The notes beneath the pieces were generated by a model. The model worked only from the letters and a program-made list of their open reading frames with translations. It searched no databases and had not been told where the DNA came from. Position numbers and translations under genes: made by a program. DNA of 64,000 nucleotides, taken from assembly GCA_015689645.1 (NCBI GenBank), contig WVSM01000005.1:1-64000 (forward strand), read 5' to 3'. The DNA is from Rhodobacterales bacterium HKCCE4037. GTDB lineage: Bacteria > Pseudomonadota > Alphaproteobacteria > Rhodobacterales > Rhodobacteraceae. The stretch's first letter is position 1, and every line of letters starts with the position of its first letter. Shown piece by piece: positions 25,982 to 34,244 of the stretch.

Positions 25982-26046
25982 GGCTCGTATCGGGCGGGTC
26001 AAAAGCCTATCTTTAAGCGACCGCAGTTTCCGACAGGCGATACACG

Positions 26047-26718
26047 ATGGCGAAGCAAGCGATAGAAGAATGGACAAGCTTGTTCACGGGGCTCTCGAAG
26101 CTTCCCCCGGACGTGCGCGCCATTCTGCACCGGGATGCCCGCCGGGTCACCGCCAAGGCCGGCGAGCGGGTTTTCGGGGTCGGCACGATGCCCCAGAGCC
26201 TGCTGTTCCTGCTCGACGGCACGCTGCGTGTCTCGCAGACCTCGGATACCGGGCGCGAGATCGTGCTCTACCGCGTGGAAGCCGGGCAAAGCTGCGTCAT
26301 GACCACCGCCTGCGTCCTTGCCCACGAAGCCTACCTTGCCGAAGGCTTCGCCGAAACCGACGTCTCCGCCATGGCGCTTCCCATGGCGACCTTCGACCGT
26401 CTTTTCGCCGAACAGCCCGCCTTCCGCGATTTCATCCTCGCCGCCTACACGCGGCGCATTACCGACCTCTTCCGCATCATTGACGAGGTCGCCTTCGGCC
26501 GGATCGACGTGCGCCTGGCCTCCAAGCTGGTGCAGCTTGCCGGGGACAACAGGGAGTTGCGGACGACGCACAACGCGCTCGCCTCCGAGCTTGGGACGGC
26601 GCGCGAGGTCGTCTCGCGCCAGATGACGGAATTCCAGAAACGCGGGTGGCTGTCGCAAAGCCGCGGCCTTGTCGTTCTGGAAGATCGTGACGCGCTTTCG
26701 GCGCTCTCCGAGACCTGA
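26047..26718 (+). CDS. Crp/Fnr-family transcriptional regulator
   Basis: 223 residues: an N-terminal cyclic-nucleotide-binding-like barrel (about 15-130), a dimerisation helix, and a C-terminal winged helix with recognition region HNALASELGTAREVVSRQM. It lacks the Fnr four-cysteine set but has C83 and C89 (QSCVMTTAC) in the barrel, which could form a redox or polysulfide switch. It lies directly ahead of the sulfide/persulfide unit, whose promoter region has a dyad, so it probably controls that unit. The ligand is unknown. Confidence 0.85.
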   Translation: MAKQAIEEWTSLFTGLSKLPPDVRAILHRDARRVTAKAGERVFGVGTMPQSLLFLLDGTLRVSQTSDTGREIVLYRVEAGQSCVMTTACVLAHEAYLAEGFAETDVSAMALPMATFDRLFAEQPAFRDFILAAYTRRITDLFRIIDEVAFGRIDVRLASKLVQLAGDNRELRTTHNALASELGTAREVVSRQMTEFQKRGWLSQSRGLVVLEDRDALSALSET

Positions 26719-26746
26719 AAGCCGAAAATCTTTGTCCGAATGCGAA

Positions 26747-26770
26747 GTTTGGTGACAAGGTCACTGAAAC
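26747..26770. promoter_or_regulatory. Dyad upstream of the sulfide/persulfide operon
   Basis: Perfect core GTGAC-AAG-GTCAC at 26752-26764, extended by GTTT on the left and GAAAC on the right. It lies about 60 bp before the leader ORF, with CATAAG at 26785 as a possible -10 element, so the centre would be near -40, as for class II Crp/Fnr activation. Candidate target of the adjacent Crp/Fnr protein. Confidence 0.5.
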
Positions 26771-26820
26771 GGGGGCGCCCGGCCCATAAGTCATGCTCCA
26801 GCGAACAGGAGATTTTGCAC

Positions 26821-26883
26821 ATGCACTGGAAAGCAATTGCCCTTCCCGTCGGACGCAAGCCTTCCCCGAAGGACGAGGTCTAA
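26821..26883 (+). CDS. 20-codon leader ORF ahead of YeeE/YedE pair
   Basis: Short frame of 20 codons (start MHWKAIALPVG, end PSPKDEV, then TAA) with a good ribosome-binding site (AACAGGAG) 9 bp upstream. The following transporter gene begins 3 bp after its stop and has only a weak site of its own, so translation of the second gene probably depends on the first. It could be a leader peptide used for coupling. No homologue is recognised and expression is unproven. Confidence 0.45.
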   Translation: MHWKAIALPVGRKPSPKDEV

Positions 26884-26886
26884 ACG

Positions 26887-27318
26887 ATGGTCACGGAATT
26901 CACCCCATGGATGTCGCTTGCGGGCGGCGCCCTCATCGGCCTTGCAGCCGTCAGCCTGATGTGGATCGCGGGCCGCGTATTCGGCGCGACCGGCATTCTG
27001 TCCGGCCTGACGAACCCGGCCTCGCGCCAGGACTTCACCTGGCGGCTGGTGCTGCTGGCCGGCATGGTGACCGGCCCGGCGGTCGTCTACCTGCTGAGCG
27101 GGCAATTTCCGGCCGTTGATGTTCCGGTCTCTACGACGATGCTCATCGTGGGCGGCCTGATCGTCGGTGTCGGCGTCAGCTATGGCGGCGGCTGCACCTC
27201 GGGCCACGGAGTCTGCGGCATGGCGCGCCTGTCGCCCCGCTCGATCGTGGCGACGCTCACCTTCATGGCGACGACCTTCGTCACCGTTTTCGTCATCCGT
27301 CACGTGATCGGAGTGTAA
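26887..27318 (+). CDS. YeeE/YedE half-size transporter subunit (PmpA-like)
   Basis: 143 residues with four hydrophobic segments. The conserved motif [17 protein letters not shown] near residue 101 is that of the N-half of the YeeE/YedE family, and an [13 protein letters not shown] stretch lies near 37. The adjacent gene encodes the complementary half, so the two together resemble one full-length transporter. Such pairs occur in bigR/blh operons of Alphaproteobacteria, where they move sulfur compounds, probably thiosulfate or sulfite. Confidence 0.85.
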   Translation: MVTEFTPWMSLAGGALIGLAAVSLMWIAGRVFGATGILSGLTNPASRQDFTWRLVLLAGMVTGPAVVYLLSGQFPAVDVPVSTTMLIVGGLIVGVGVSYGGGCTSGHGVCGMARLSPRSIVATLTFMATTFVTVFVIRHVIGV

Positions 27319-27320
27319 CC

Positions 27321-27758
27321 ATGCGTCTGATTGCCATCTACCTGACCGGCCTCATCTTCGGCGTCGGCATCTCGATTTCCGGCATGGCGAACCCCGCCAA
27401 GGTCCTGAATTTCTTCGACATCGCGGGGACGTGGGACCCGTCGCTGGCCTTCGTCATGGGCGGCGCGCTGGTCGTGACCTTCATCGGCTACAAGCTGGTC
27501 TTCGGGCGCACCGCCCCGATCTTCGACAAGCAGTTCCACCTGCCCGCGAAGCGCAGCATCGACGCACCGCTGGTCGGCGGCTCGGCGCTCTTCGGCGTGG
27601 GCTGGGGGATCGCGGGCTTCTGCCCGGGCGGCGCGCTTCCCGCGCTTGGCACCGGGGTAACGGATGTCTTCATATTCACCGGGGCTCTGATCGTCGGCCT
27701 GTTCCTGGCGCGCGGTCTGCAAACCCTTTCCACGGCGCGCAAGAACGCGACCGCCTGA
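27321..27758 (+). CDS. YeeE/YedE half-size transporter subunit (PmpB-like, DUF6691)
   Basis: 145 residues, four hydrophobic segments, with GVGISISGMANPAKVLNFFD near the N-terminus (quoted in part as family signature) and GWGIAGFCPGGALPALGTG near 95. It starts 2 bp after the preceding stop, with GGAG within that gene as ribosome-binding site. It is the partner half of the preceding protein. A metallo-beta-lactamase gene follows after 19 bp with GAGAGGAGG. Confidence 0.85.
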   Translation: MRLIAIYLTGLIFGVGISISGMANPAKVLNFFDIAGTWDPSLAFVMGGALVVTFIGYKLVFGRTAPIFDKQFHLPAKRSIDAPLVGGSALFGVGWGIAGFCPGGALPALGTGVTDVFIFTGALIVGLFLARGLQTLSTARKNATA

Positions 27759-27777
27759 TCCGAGAGGAGGATTCGGA

Positions 27778-28662
27778 ATGACCACCTATCCCGTCAACAT
27801 GGACGTCACACCCGAGGTCCAGGCCTTCTTCGACGAGGCCACGAACACGATCAGCTACATCGTGAAAGACCCGTCCAGCTCGTCCTGCGCCATCATCGAC
27901 AGCGTGATGGACATCGACTACGCGGCCGGTCGGATCACCTACGAGCACGCGGATGAGCTGATCCGCCAGATCGAGACGCAGGGCCTCAAGCTGGAGTGGA
28001 TCATCGAGACCCACGTCCACGCCGACCACCTGTCCGCCGCGCCCTATATCCAGGAGCGGCTGGGCGGCAAGATCGGCGTCGGCTCGAAAATCATGGTCGT
28101 GCAGGAGACCTTCGGAAAGGTCTTCAACGAAGGCACCGAGTTCCAGCGTGACGGCAGCCAGTTCGATGCGCTGTTCGAGGATGGCGATACCTACAAGATC
28201 GGCAACATGGACGCCGTGGCGATCTACACGCCGGGCCACACGCCCGCCTGCATGGTGCATGTCATGGGCAACGCGGCCTTCGTCGGCGATACGCTGTTCA
28301 TGCCCGACGGCGGCTCGGCCCGGGCCGATTTCCCCGGCGGTGACGCGGGCACGCTCTACGACAGCATCCAGAAAGTGCTGGCGCTGCCCGACGAGATGCG
28401 GCTGTTCATGTGCCACGACTACGGCCCGAACGGACGCGATATCCAGTGGGAGACCACGGTGGGCGAAGAAAAGGCGCACAACATCCATGTCGGCGGCGGC
28501 AAGACGCGCGAGGAATTCGTCAAGTTCCGCACCGAGCGGGATGCGCAACTCGCCATGCCGAAGCTCATCATCCCATCGCTTCAGGTGAACATGCGCGCAG
28601 GCGCGGTTCCGAAGGACGCTGATGGCAACCCGATGCTCAAAGTGCCTGTGAACGGCCTCTAG
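27778..28662 (+). CDS. Metallo-beta-lactamase fold persulfide dioxygenase-like enzyme (Blh/ETHE1 type)
   Basis: 294 residues. The metal-binding motif HVHADH near residue 80, the second-sphere His in PGHTPACMVH, the Asp in VGDTLFM and the C-terminal His in CHDYG define the ETHE1/Blh subgroup. These non-haem iron enzymes oxidise glutathione persulfide to sulfite. Its position between a YeeE/YedE pair and a DUF442-SQR fusion matches the BigR-type operon, in which it removes persulfide formed by sulfide oxidation. It is longer than human ETHE1 owing to a C-terminal extension. Cytoplasmic. Confidence 0.9.
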   Translation: MTTYPVNMDVTPEVQAFFDEATNTISYIVKDPSSSSCAIIDSVMDIDYAAGRITYEHADELIRQIETQGLKLEWIIETHVHADHLSAAPYIQERLGGKIGVGSKIMVVQETFGKVFNEGTEFQRDGSQFDALFEDGDTYKIGNMDAVAIYTPGHTPACMVHVMGNAAFVGDTLFMPDGGSARADFPGGDAGTLYDSIQKVLALPDEMRLFMCHDYGPNGRDIQWETTVGEEKAHNIHVGGGKTREEFVKFRTERDAQLAMPKLIIPSLQVNMRAGAVPKDADGNPMLKVPVNGL

Positions 28663-28676
28663 AACGAGACAGAACC

Positions 28677-30356
28677 ATGGATTTCAATCGCATATCGGCT
28701 GACCTCACGGTCAGCCCGCAGATCACTGTTGCCGATGTGAAGGCCATCGAGGCCGAGGGCTTTCGTTCGATCATCTGCAACCGCCCCGATGGGGAAGGCG
28801 CGGACCAGCCCGGGTTCGAGGAAATCGAGGCGGCGGCGAAGGCGGCTGGCCTTGAGACGCGCTACCTCCCCATCACCGCCGGCATGGTGCGCGACGAGGA
28901 TGCGGAGGCCTTCTCCGATGCCCTGCGCGCATTGCCCGGTCCGGTTCTGGCCTACTGCCGGACCGGCACGCGGTCTGCGACGCTCTGGTCGCTGGCGCAG
29001 GCCGGTAAGCGCCCGATGCCCGAGATCCTCGCGGCCACAAAGGCCGCAGGCTACGACATGAACGGCGTGGCGCGGCGCATCGCCAACGGCGGCAGGACGC
29101 CGACCGATACGGGCGACGCGAGCTATGACGTTGTGATCGTCGGCGCGGGCGCGGGCGGCATCTCGGTCGCGGCCAGCCTCAAGTCGCGCAAGCCCGACCT
29201 CGAGATCGCCATCATCGACCCCGCGGACATCCACTACTACCAGCCCGGCTGGACCATGGTGGGCGGCGGCATCTTCGAGGCGCAGGACACGGCCCGGACC
29301 ATGGGCTCGCTGATCCCGCGCGGCGTGCATTGGGTCAAGTCGGCCGTCGCCGCCTTCGAGCCGGCAAACAACGCCGTCATCCTCGACGGCTGCCGCGTGG
29401 TGAAATACCACCGCCTCGTCGTATGCCCGGGCCTCAAGCTCGATTGGGCTGCCGTCGAAGGGCTGGAAGATACGCTCGGCCGCAACGGCGTGACCTCGAA
29501 CTACCGCTACGACCTCGCGCCCTACACCTGGAAACTGGTGCAGGAGATGAAGGAGGGCAGGGCGCTGTTCACCCAGCCGCCGATGCCGATCAAATGCGCC
29601 GGCGCGCCGCAGAAGGCGCTGTATCTCTCGGGGGATGCGTGGTTCCGCCGGGGTGTTCTCAAGGATATCGACATCCAGTTCATGAACGCGGGCGGCGTGC
29701 TCTTCGGTGTAAAGGATTACGTGCCCGCACTTGAGAAATACGTCGAGAAATACGGCGCGACGCTGAACTTCTTCCACAACCTCAAGGCGGTGGACGGGCA
29801 GGCGCGAACGGCGACCTTTGCCGTCAAGCCGCCCGAGGGCGAGGCCACCGAGGTGACGGTCGAGTTCGACATGATGCATGTCTGCCCGCCGCAGACTGCG
29901 CCGGATTTCATCCGGGTCTCGCCGCTGGCCGATGCCGCCGGCTGGGTCGATGTCGACCAGTCAACGCTGCGCCATAAGACCCACGACAACATCTGGTCGC
30001 TAGGGGACGTGATGAACGCGCCCAACGCCAAGACCGCCGCCGCGGCCCGCATCCAGGCGCCCATCGTGGCCGAGAACCTCGCCGCCGATATAGACGGACG
30101 CTCGCCGACCGCGGTCTACAACGGTTACGGCTCCTGTCCGCTCACCGTGGAACGGGGCAAGATCGTGCTGGCGGAATTCGGCTACGGCGGCACGCTGCTG
30201 CCGTCTTTCCCGAAGATGCTGATCGACGGCACCAGGCCGACCCGCGCGGCGTGGTTCCTGAAGGAGCGGATGCTGCCGCCGATCTACTGGAAGGCCATGT
30301 TGCGTGGCCGCGAATGGATGGCCAAGCCCGAGACGGTCAAGGTCGCGGCCGACTAG
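28677..30356 (+). CDS. DUF442-sulfide:quinone oxidoreductase fusion
   Basis: 559 residues in two domains. Residues 1-110 are a DUF442 domain (rhodanese/phosphatase-like) with active-site CRTGTRS at 94-100, which is the fused partner of Blh in other bacteria. Residues about 148-559 form an SQR-type FAD domain: VVIVGAGAGGISVAASL dinucleotide-binding motif, IHYYQPGWTMVGGG, VVCPGLKLDW (redox Cys) and PPMPIKCAGAPQK. SQR oxidises sulfide and passes electrons to quinone while making persulfide; the N-terminal domain could take that sulfur. The ATG at 28677 has GAGACAGA upstream. The fusion should couple sulfide oxidation to sulfur transfer. Confidence 0.88.
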   Translation: MDFNRISADLTVSPQITVADVKAIEAEGFRSIICNRPDGEGADQPGFEEIEAAAKAAGLETRYLPITAGMVRDEDAEAFSDALRALPGPVLAYCRTGTRSATLWSLAQAGKRPMPEILAATKAAGYDMNGVARRIANGGRTPTDTGDASYDVVIVGAGAGGISVAASLKSRKPDLEIAIIDPADIHYYQPGWTMVGGGIFEAQDTARTMGSLIPRGVHWVKSAVAAFEPANNAVILDGCRVVKYHRLVVCPGLKLDWAAVEGLEDTLGRNGVTSNYRYDLAPYTWKLVQEMKEGRALFTQPPMPIKCAGAPQKALYLSGDAWFRRGVLKDIDIQFMNAGGVLFGVKDYVPALEKYVEKYGATLNFFHNLKAVDGQARTATFAVKPPEGEATEVTVEFDMMHVCPPQTAPDFIRVSPLADAAGWVDVDQSTLRHKTHDNIWSLGDVMNAPNAKTAAAARIQAPIVAENLAADIDGRSPTAVYNGYGSCPLTVERGKIVLAEFGYGGTLLPSFPKMLIDGTRPTRAAWFLKERMLPPIYWKAMLRGREWMAKPETVKVAAD

Positions 30357-30371
30357 GCCAATGAAATCATC

Positions 30372-30393
30372 GCGCATTGCGTCCCTTATGCGC
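30372..30393 (+). other. Small hairpin after SQR fusion gene
   Basis: GCGCAT-N10-ATGCGC beginning 16 bp after the stop. It precedes a larger hairpin at 30401-30432. Together they occupy most of the 97-bp gap before the SulP gene and may limit read-through. Confidence 0.4.
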
Positions 30394-30400
30394 GGTGGCC

Positions 30401-30432
30401 GGCGGGCGGAGCAGTCCGGTGCTCTGCCCGCC
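30401..30432 (+). terminator. Hairpin between SQR fusion and SulP gene
   Basis: Arms GGCGGGCGGAGCA and TGCTCTGCCCGCC pair with one mismatch around a six-base loop. No long T-run follows, only CTACCTGTCT, so it may be a weak terminator or an mRNA-stability hairpin setting the SulP level below that of the sulfide genes. Confidence 0.5.
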
Positions 30433-30453
30433 CTACCTGTCTGGAATTGAACG

Positions 30454-32208
30454 ATGATCGACTCTCTTCGCCGTTACATGCCCGTCCTCGATTGGGGCAG
30501 CCGCTACAACCGCAGCGCGTTCTCCAACGACATGATCGCCGCCGTGATCGTGACGATCATGCTGATCCCGCAATCGCTGGCCTACGCGCTTCTGGCGGGC
30601 CTGCCGCCCGAGGCCGGTATCTACGCCTCCATCGCTCCGATCCTGCTCTACACGGTTTTCGGGTCGAGCCGCGCGCTGGCCGTGGGGCCGGTCGCGGTGG
30701 TCTCGCTCCTCACCGCGTCCGCCATCGGGCAGGTGGCCGAGCAGGGAACAGCAGGCTACGCCGTCGCCGCGCTGACGCTGGCCTTCCTGTCGGGCGCGTT
30801 CCTCGTGCTTCTGGGCCTTTTCCGCCTCGGGTTCATCGCCAATTTCCTCAGCCACCCCGTCATCGCGGGCTTCATCACCGCCTCGGGCATCCTCATCGCC
30901 ACCAGCCAGCTGCGCCACGTGCTTGGCATCGACGGACACGGCCATACCCTGCCGGAGATGCTGTGGTCGCTTCTCGAGAATATCGGCGAGATCAATTGGC
31001 CCACGCTGGTCATCGGAGTCTCGGCGAGTGCTTTCCTGTTCTGGGCGCGGAAGGGGTTGAAGCCGCTCCTGAGACGCCTCGGGCTGCGTCCGCTCCTAGC
31101 CGACATCCTGACCAAGGCCGGGCCGGTCGCGGCGGTCGTGGCGACCACGCTCGCCGTCTGGCAGTTCGACCTGGCCGCAAGCGGTGTTGCCATCGTCGGC
31201 GACGTGCCACAAAGCCTGCCGCCCCTGACGCTGCCGTCGTTCTCGCCCGACCTGCTCGGCGCGCTTCTTCTGCCGGCGATCCTGATCTCGATCATCGGCT
31301 TCGTCGAAAGCGTGTCGGTCGCGCAGACGCTCGCCGCCAAGAAGCGCCAGCGCATCGACCCGGACCAGGAACTCATCGGCCTTGGCGCTGCCAACCTCGG
31401 CGCGGCCTTCACCGGCGGTTTCCCGGTCACCGGCGGCTTCTCGCGCTCGGTCGTGAACTACGATGCCGGGGCCGAAACACCCGCCGCCGGGGCCTTCACC
31501 GCGCTGGGTCTGGCCATCGCCGCCGTCGCGCTGACGCCGCTGGTCTACTTCCTGCCCAAGGCCACGCTGGCGGCGACCATCATCGTTGCCGTCCTCAGCC
31601 TCGTGGACCTCTCGATCCTCAAACGCACCTGGAGCTATTCGCGCGCGGATTTCAGCGCCGTTGCCGTGACCATCGCCCTGACCCTCGGCCTCGGGGTCGA
31701 GGTCGGCGTCGGCGCGGGCGTGGTCCTGTCGCTGCTCCTGCACCTCTACAAGACCTCCAAACCCCACGTGGCCGAGGTGGGCCTCGTTCCCGGCACCCAG
31801 CATTTCCGCAATATCCTGCGCCATGAGGTGGAGACCGACCCCACGCTCGTCACCCTGCGCATCGACCAGAGCCTGTTCTTCGTGAACGCGCGCTTCCTCG
31901 AAGACCTGATCCAGAACCGCGTGACCGAGGGCTGTGCGATCCGGAATGTCGTCCTGATGTGCTCCGCGGTGAACGAGGTCGATTTCTCGGCCCTAGAAAG
32001 CCTCGAGGCCGTCAATGCTCGGCTGACCGACATGGGCGTGGGCCTGCACCTCTCGGAGGTGAAGGGCCCGGTCATGGACCGCCTCAATCGGTCGCATTTC
32101 CTCGACCAGATGAACGGCCGCGTGTTCCTGTCGCAATACGACGCGTGGATGGCCCTGCGCCAACCCGATGGGCCTAAGGGACAGGCGACCGCCGCCGCAC
32201 TCGGATAG
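30454..32208 (+). CDS. SulP-family anion transporter with STAS domain
   Basis: 584 residues. About 10-12 membrane segments (residues about 25-440) with the SulP signature AVGPVAVVSLLTA and the N-terminal PQSLAYALLAGLPPEAGIY region (quoted in part), followed by a cytoplasmic STAS domain (about 450-570). It probably moves sulfate, or bicarbonate, across the inner membrane. Location after sulfide-oxidising genes suggests export of sulfate or sulfite made in the cell, or recovery of sulfate; this is inference. Only a weak ribosome-binding site (CTGGA) precedes the ATG. Confidence 0.88.
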   Translation: MIDSLRRYMPVLDWGSRYNRSAFSNDMIAAVIVTIMLIPQSLAYALLAGLPPEAGIYASIAPILLYTVFGSSRALAVGPVAVVSLLTASAIGQVAEQGTAGYAVAALTLAFLSGAFLVLLGLFRLGFIANFLSHPVIAGFITASGILIATSQLRHVLGIDGHGHTLPEMLWSLLENIGEINWPTLVIGVSASAFLFWARKGLKPLLRRLGLRPLLADILTKAGPVAAVVATTLAVWQFDLAASGVAIVGDVPQSLPPLTLPSFSPDLLGALLLPAILISIIGFVESVSVAQTLAAKKRQRIDPDQELIGLGAANLGAAFTGGFPVTGGFSRSVVNYDAGAETPAAGAFTALGLAIAAVALTPLVYFLPKATLAATIIVAVLSLVDLSILKRTWSYSRADFSAVAVTIALTLGLGVEVGVGAGVVLSLLLHLYKTSKPHVAEVGLVPGTQHFRNILRHEVETDPTLVTLRIDQSLFFVNARFLEDLIQNRVTEGCAIRNVVLMCSAVNEVDFSALESLEAVNARLTDMGVGLHLSEVKGPVMDRLNRSHFLDQMNGRVFLSQYDAWMALRQPDGPKGQATAAALG

Positions 32209-32352
32209 AGATACACGTCACGGACGCCCGTTACTCGAAGCCATCCGGGACAGCGCAACGGCTGATCCGGTTGGGCATCGGTTCCAGCCAAGCGCGTAGA
32301 GTCGAAAGCGCGCGCATTCTGCGGCAGTGAACGTTGGGGAATGCGGGGAAAG

Positions 32353-32427
32353 TGGCAGCCCGTAGGGGAATCGAACCCCTCTTTCCAGGTTGAAAACCTG
32401 GCGTCCTAACCGATAGACGAACGGGCC
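32353..32427 (-). tRNA. tRNA-Glu (anticodon UUC)
   Basis: 75-nt cloverleaf on the minus strand ending in encoded CCA. The anticodon stem CCAGG/CCTGG encloses loop TTTTCAA, giving anticodon UUC for Glu. The T-arm reads GGGG-TTCGATT-CCCC and the acceptor stem GGCCCGT / ACGGGCT, with one G-U pair at the first position. It stands alone between the SulP gene and recJ; I see nothing else in 32209-32504. Confidence 0.95.
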
Positions 32428-32504
32428 ACTCTGTCGGTGACGTGGCTTCTAGAAAAACCGTGCAGCGGGTTCAAGCGGATTCTTCGCGTTTCGCGCGCGA
32501 AAAA

Positions 32505-34244
32505 TCATTCGGTCCACGCGGCGTCTTCAAGGCGCAGTTGAACGCTGGTGCGGCCTTGCCAGTGGTTCAGTTCCAGGCGGCCCGCGACATGGATGGTTCG
32601 CCCGTTGTGGGCTTGCAGCGCATCGAGGCCGGAGGCCGCCGCATCGAAGCAGATCGCATCCATCGTGACCGGCCCTCCGTCGCCAAGCGTCAGCTTCAGG
32701 TGGCCTTCGCCGACCGGCCGTGTGTGGCGGACGCGCAGAGCCGGCAGCACGAAACGCGGGGCAGGGGCACCGGCGCCGAAGGGTCCGGCCGCTTCTATCT
32801 GTTCCAGCAGGTCGGGCGTCGCGGCCGCCGGCATCAGCATCGCGTCGAGGCGCAGGTCCGAGGGGCCGCCCTGGCCGGCACCCTGTTTCGCGAGCAATTC
32901 CGAAAGCCGGTCCATTGCCGGCTCCAGCTGCGCGCGGCTGAGCGACAGGCCGGCCGCCATCTTGTGACCGCCGCCTTTCTGGATCAGTCCTTCGGCGGCG
33001 AGTTTCTGGATCGACGCGCCAAGGTCCACGCCCGCGACGGAGCGGCCCGATCCCTTGCCCTCGTCGCCGTCGAAACCGATCACGATGGCCGGGCGACGCG
33101 TGCGGTCCTTGAGGCGCGAGGCGACGATACCGACGACACCGGGGTGCCAGCCGTCCTCTGCCGCCCAGACCAATGGCGCGTCGAGGCCCCGCGCCTCGGC
33201 CTGCGCCAGCGCCGCTTCGCGCACCCGCATCTCGATCTCGCGCCGGTCGGTGTTGAGCGTATCGAGCCGGGCCGCAAGGCTCTGCGCCTCGGCGGGATTG
33301 TCGGTGGAGAGCAACCGCGCGCCAAGGTCCGCCGCCCCGATCCGGCCGCCCGCATTAACGCGCGGGCCAAGCACGAAGCCGAGGTGGTAGGAGGTCGGCG
33401 CGCGGTCGAGCCGCCCGACGTCGGCCAGTGCCGCAAGCCCGGGCCGGGCGCGCCGCGCCATCACCTTCAGGCCCTGCCGCACCAATGCGCGATTGACGCC
33501 GGTGAGCGGGGCCACGTCGGCCACGGTCGCCAGTGCCACGAGGTCGAGCATCGCCATCAGGTCGGGGCCCTGCACGCCATCGGCCCGCAAGCGGCGGTTG
33601 GCTTCGACCAGCACCAGGAAGACAACACCTGCCGCGCAGAGGTGCCCGAGGTCGCCGCTTTCGTCCTGCCGGTTCGGGTTCACGACGGCGACGCAGTCGG
33701 GCAGGTCCGCCGCCGCGAGGTGGTGATCCAGCACGATCACATCCGCGCCCTTCGCCGCCGCGATCGGACCGTGGGACAAGGTCCCGCAATCGACGCAGAC
33801 GATGAGGTCATGGCCGCGGGCCAGCGCCGCCATGGCCTCGTCATTCGGGCCGTAACCCTCGTCGATCCGGTCCGGCACGTAGAGCGTCGCCTGCCGGTTC
33901 AGCGCCCGCAGCCACCAGATCAGAAGCGCGGCCGAAGACCCGCCGTCGACATCGTAATCGGCGAAGATCGCGATGCGCTCTCCGGCGCGGGCGGCGGCGA
34001 CTAGCCGCTCGGCGGCGGGCCCCATGTCGCGCAAGGTCATCGGGTCGGGCAAAAGGTCGCGCAAGGCAGGGGCGAGAAACCCCGGCGCCGCCTCGGGTGT
34101 CACGCCCCGCTGCGCCAGGATCGCGGCCACGGCGGGCGGCAGATCTGCCCGCTGTTCGAGAGCCTGCGCCAGCCGCAGGATGTCATCCGATGGCCCCACC
34201 CACCGCCGACCGGTCAGGGACGTCTCGACGCCAAGGTAACTCAT
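32505..34244 (-). CDS. recJ: Single-stranded-DNA-specific exonuclease RecJ
   Basis: 579 residues. DHH-family motifs are all visible: FADYDVDGGS near 95, the DHH of VIVLDHHLA, and the DHHA1 region GGGHKMAAG. RecJ degrades single-stranded DNA 5' to 3' during recombination and mismatch repair and needs Mn or Mg. Its ATG overlaps the stop of the isochorismatase-like gene (ATGA). That gene in turn follows glpX, so glpX, the hydrolase and recJ form one leftward operon. The C-terminal OB-like domain is present, so the protein is full length. Confidence 0.96.
   Translation of the reverse strand: MSYLGVETSLTGRRWVGPSDDILRLAQALEQRADLPPAVAAILAQRGVTPEAAPGFLAPALRDLLPDPMTLRDMGPAAERLVAAARAGERIAIFADYDVDGGSSAALLIWWLRALNRQATLYVPDRIDEGYGPNDEAMAALARGHDLIVCVDCGTLSHGPIAAAKGADVIVLDHHLAAADLPDCVAVVNPNRQDESGDLGHLCAAGVVFLVLVEANRRLRADGVQGPDLMAMLDLVALATVADVAPLTGVNRALVRQGLKVMARRARPGLAALADVGRLDRAPTSYHLGFVLGPRVNAGGRIGAADLGARLLSTDNPAEAQSLAARLDTLNTDRREIEMRVREAALAQAEARGLDAPLVWAAEDGWHPGVVGIVASRLKDRTRRPAIVIGFDGDEGKGSGRSVAGVDLGASIQKLAAEGLIQKGGGHKMAAGLSLSRAQLEPAMDRLSELLAKQGAGQGGPSDLRLDAMLMPAAATPDLLEQIEAAGPFGAGAPAPRFVLPALRVRHTRPVGEGHLKLTLGDGGPVTMDAICFDAAASGLDALQAHNGRTIHVAGRLELNHWQGRTSVQLRLEDAAWTE

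Noticed and set aside
23145-26046. soxG and soxH
   Set aside because: The genes after soxF are DUF302, hemA and YeeE/YedE; none has the metallo-hydrolase or SoxH features.
32209-32352. Integration site or prophage remnant at the tRNA-Glu gene
   Set aside because: No integrase, phage gene or repeated tRNA 3' end is present on either side.
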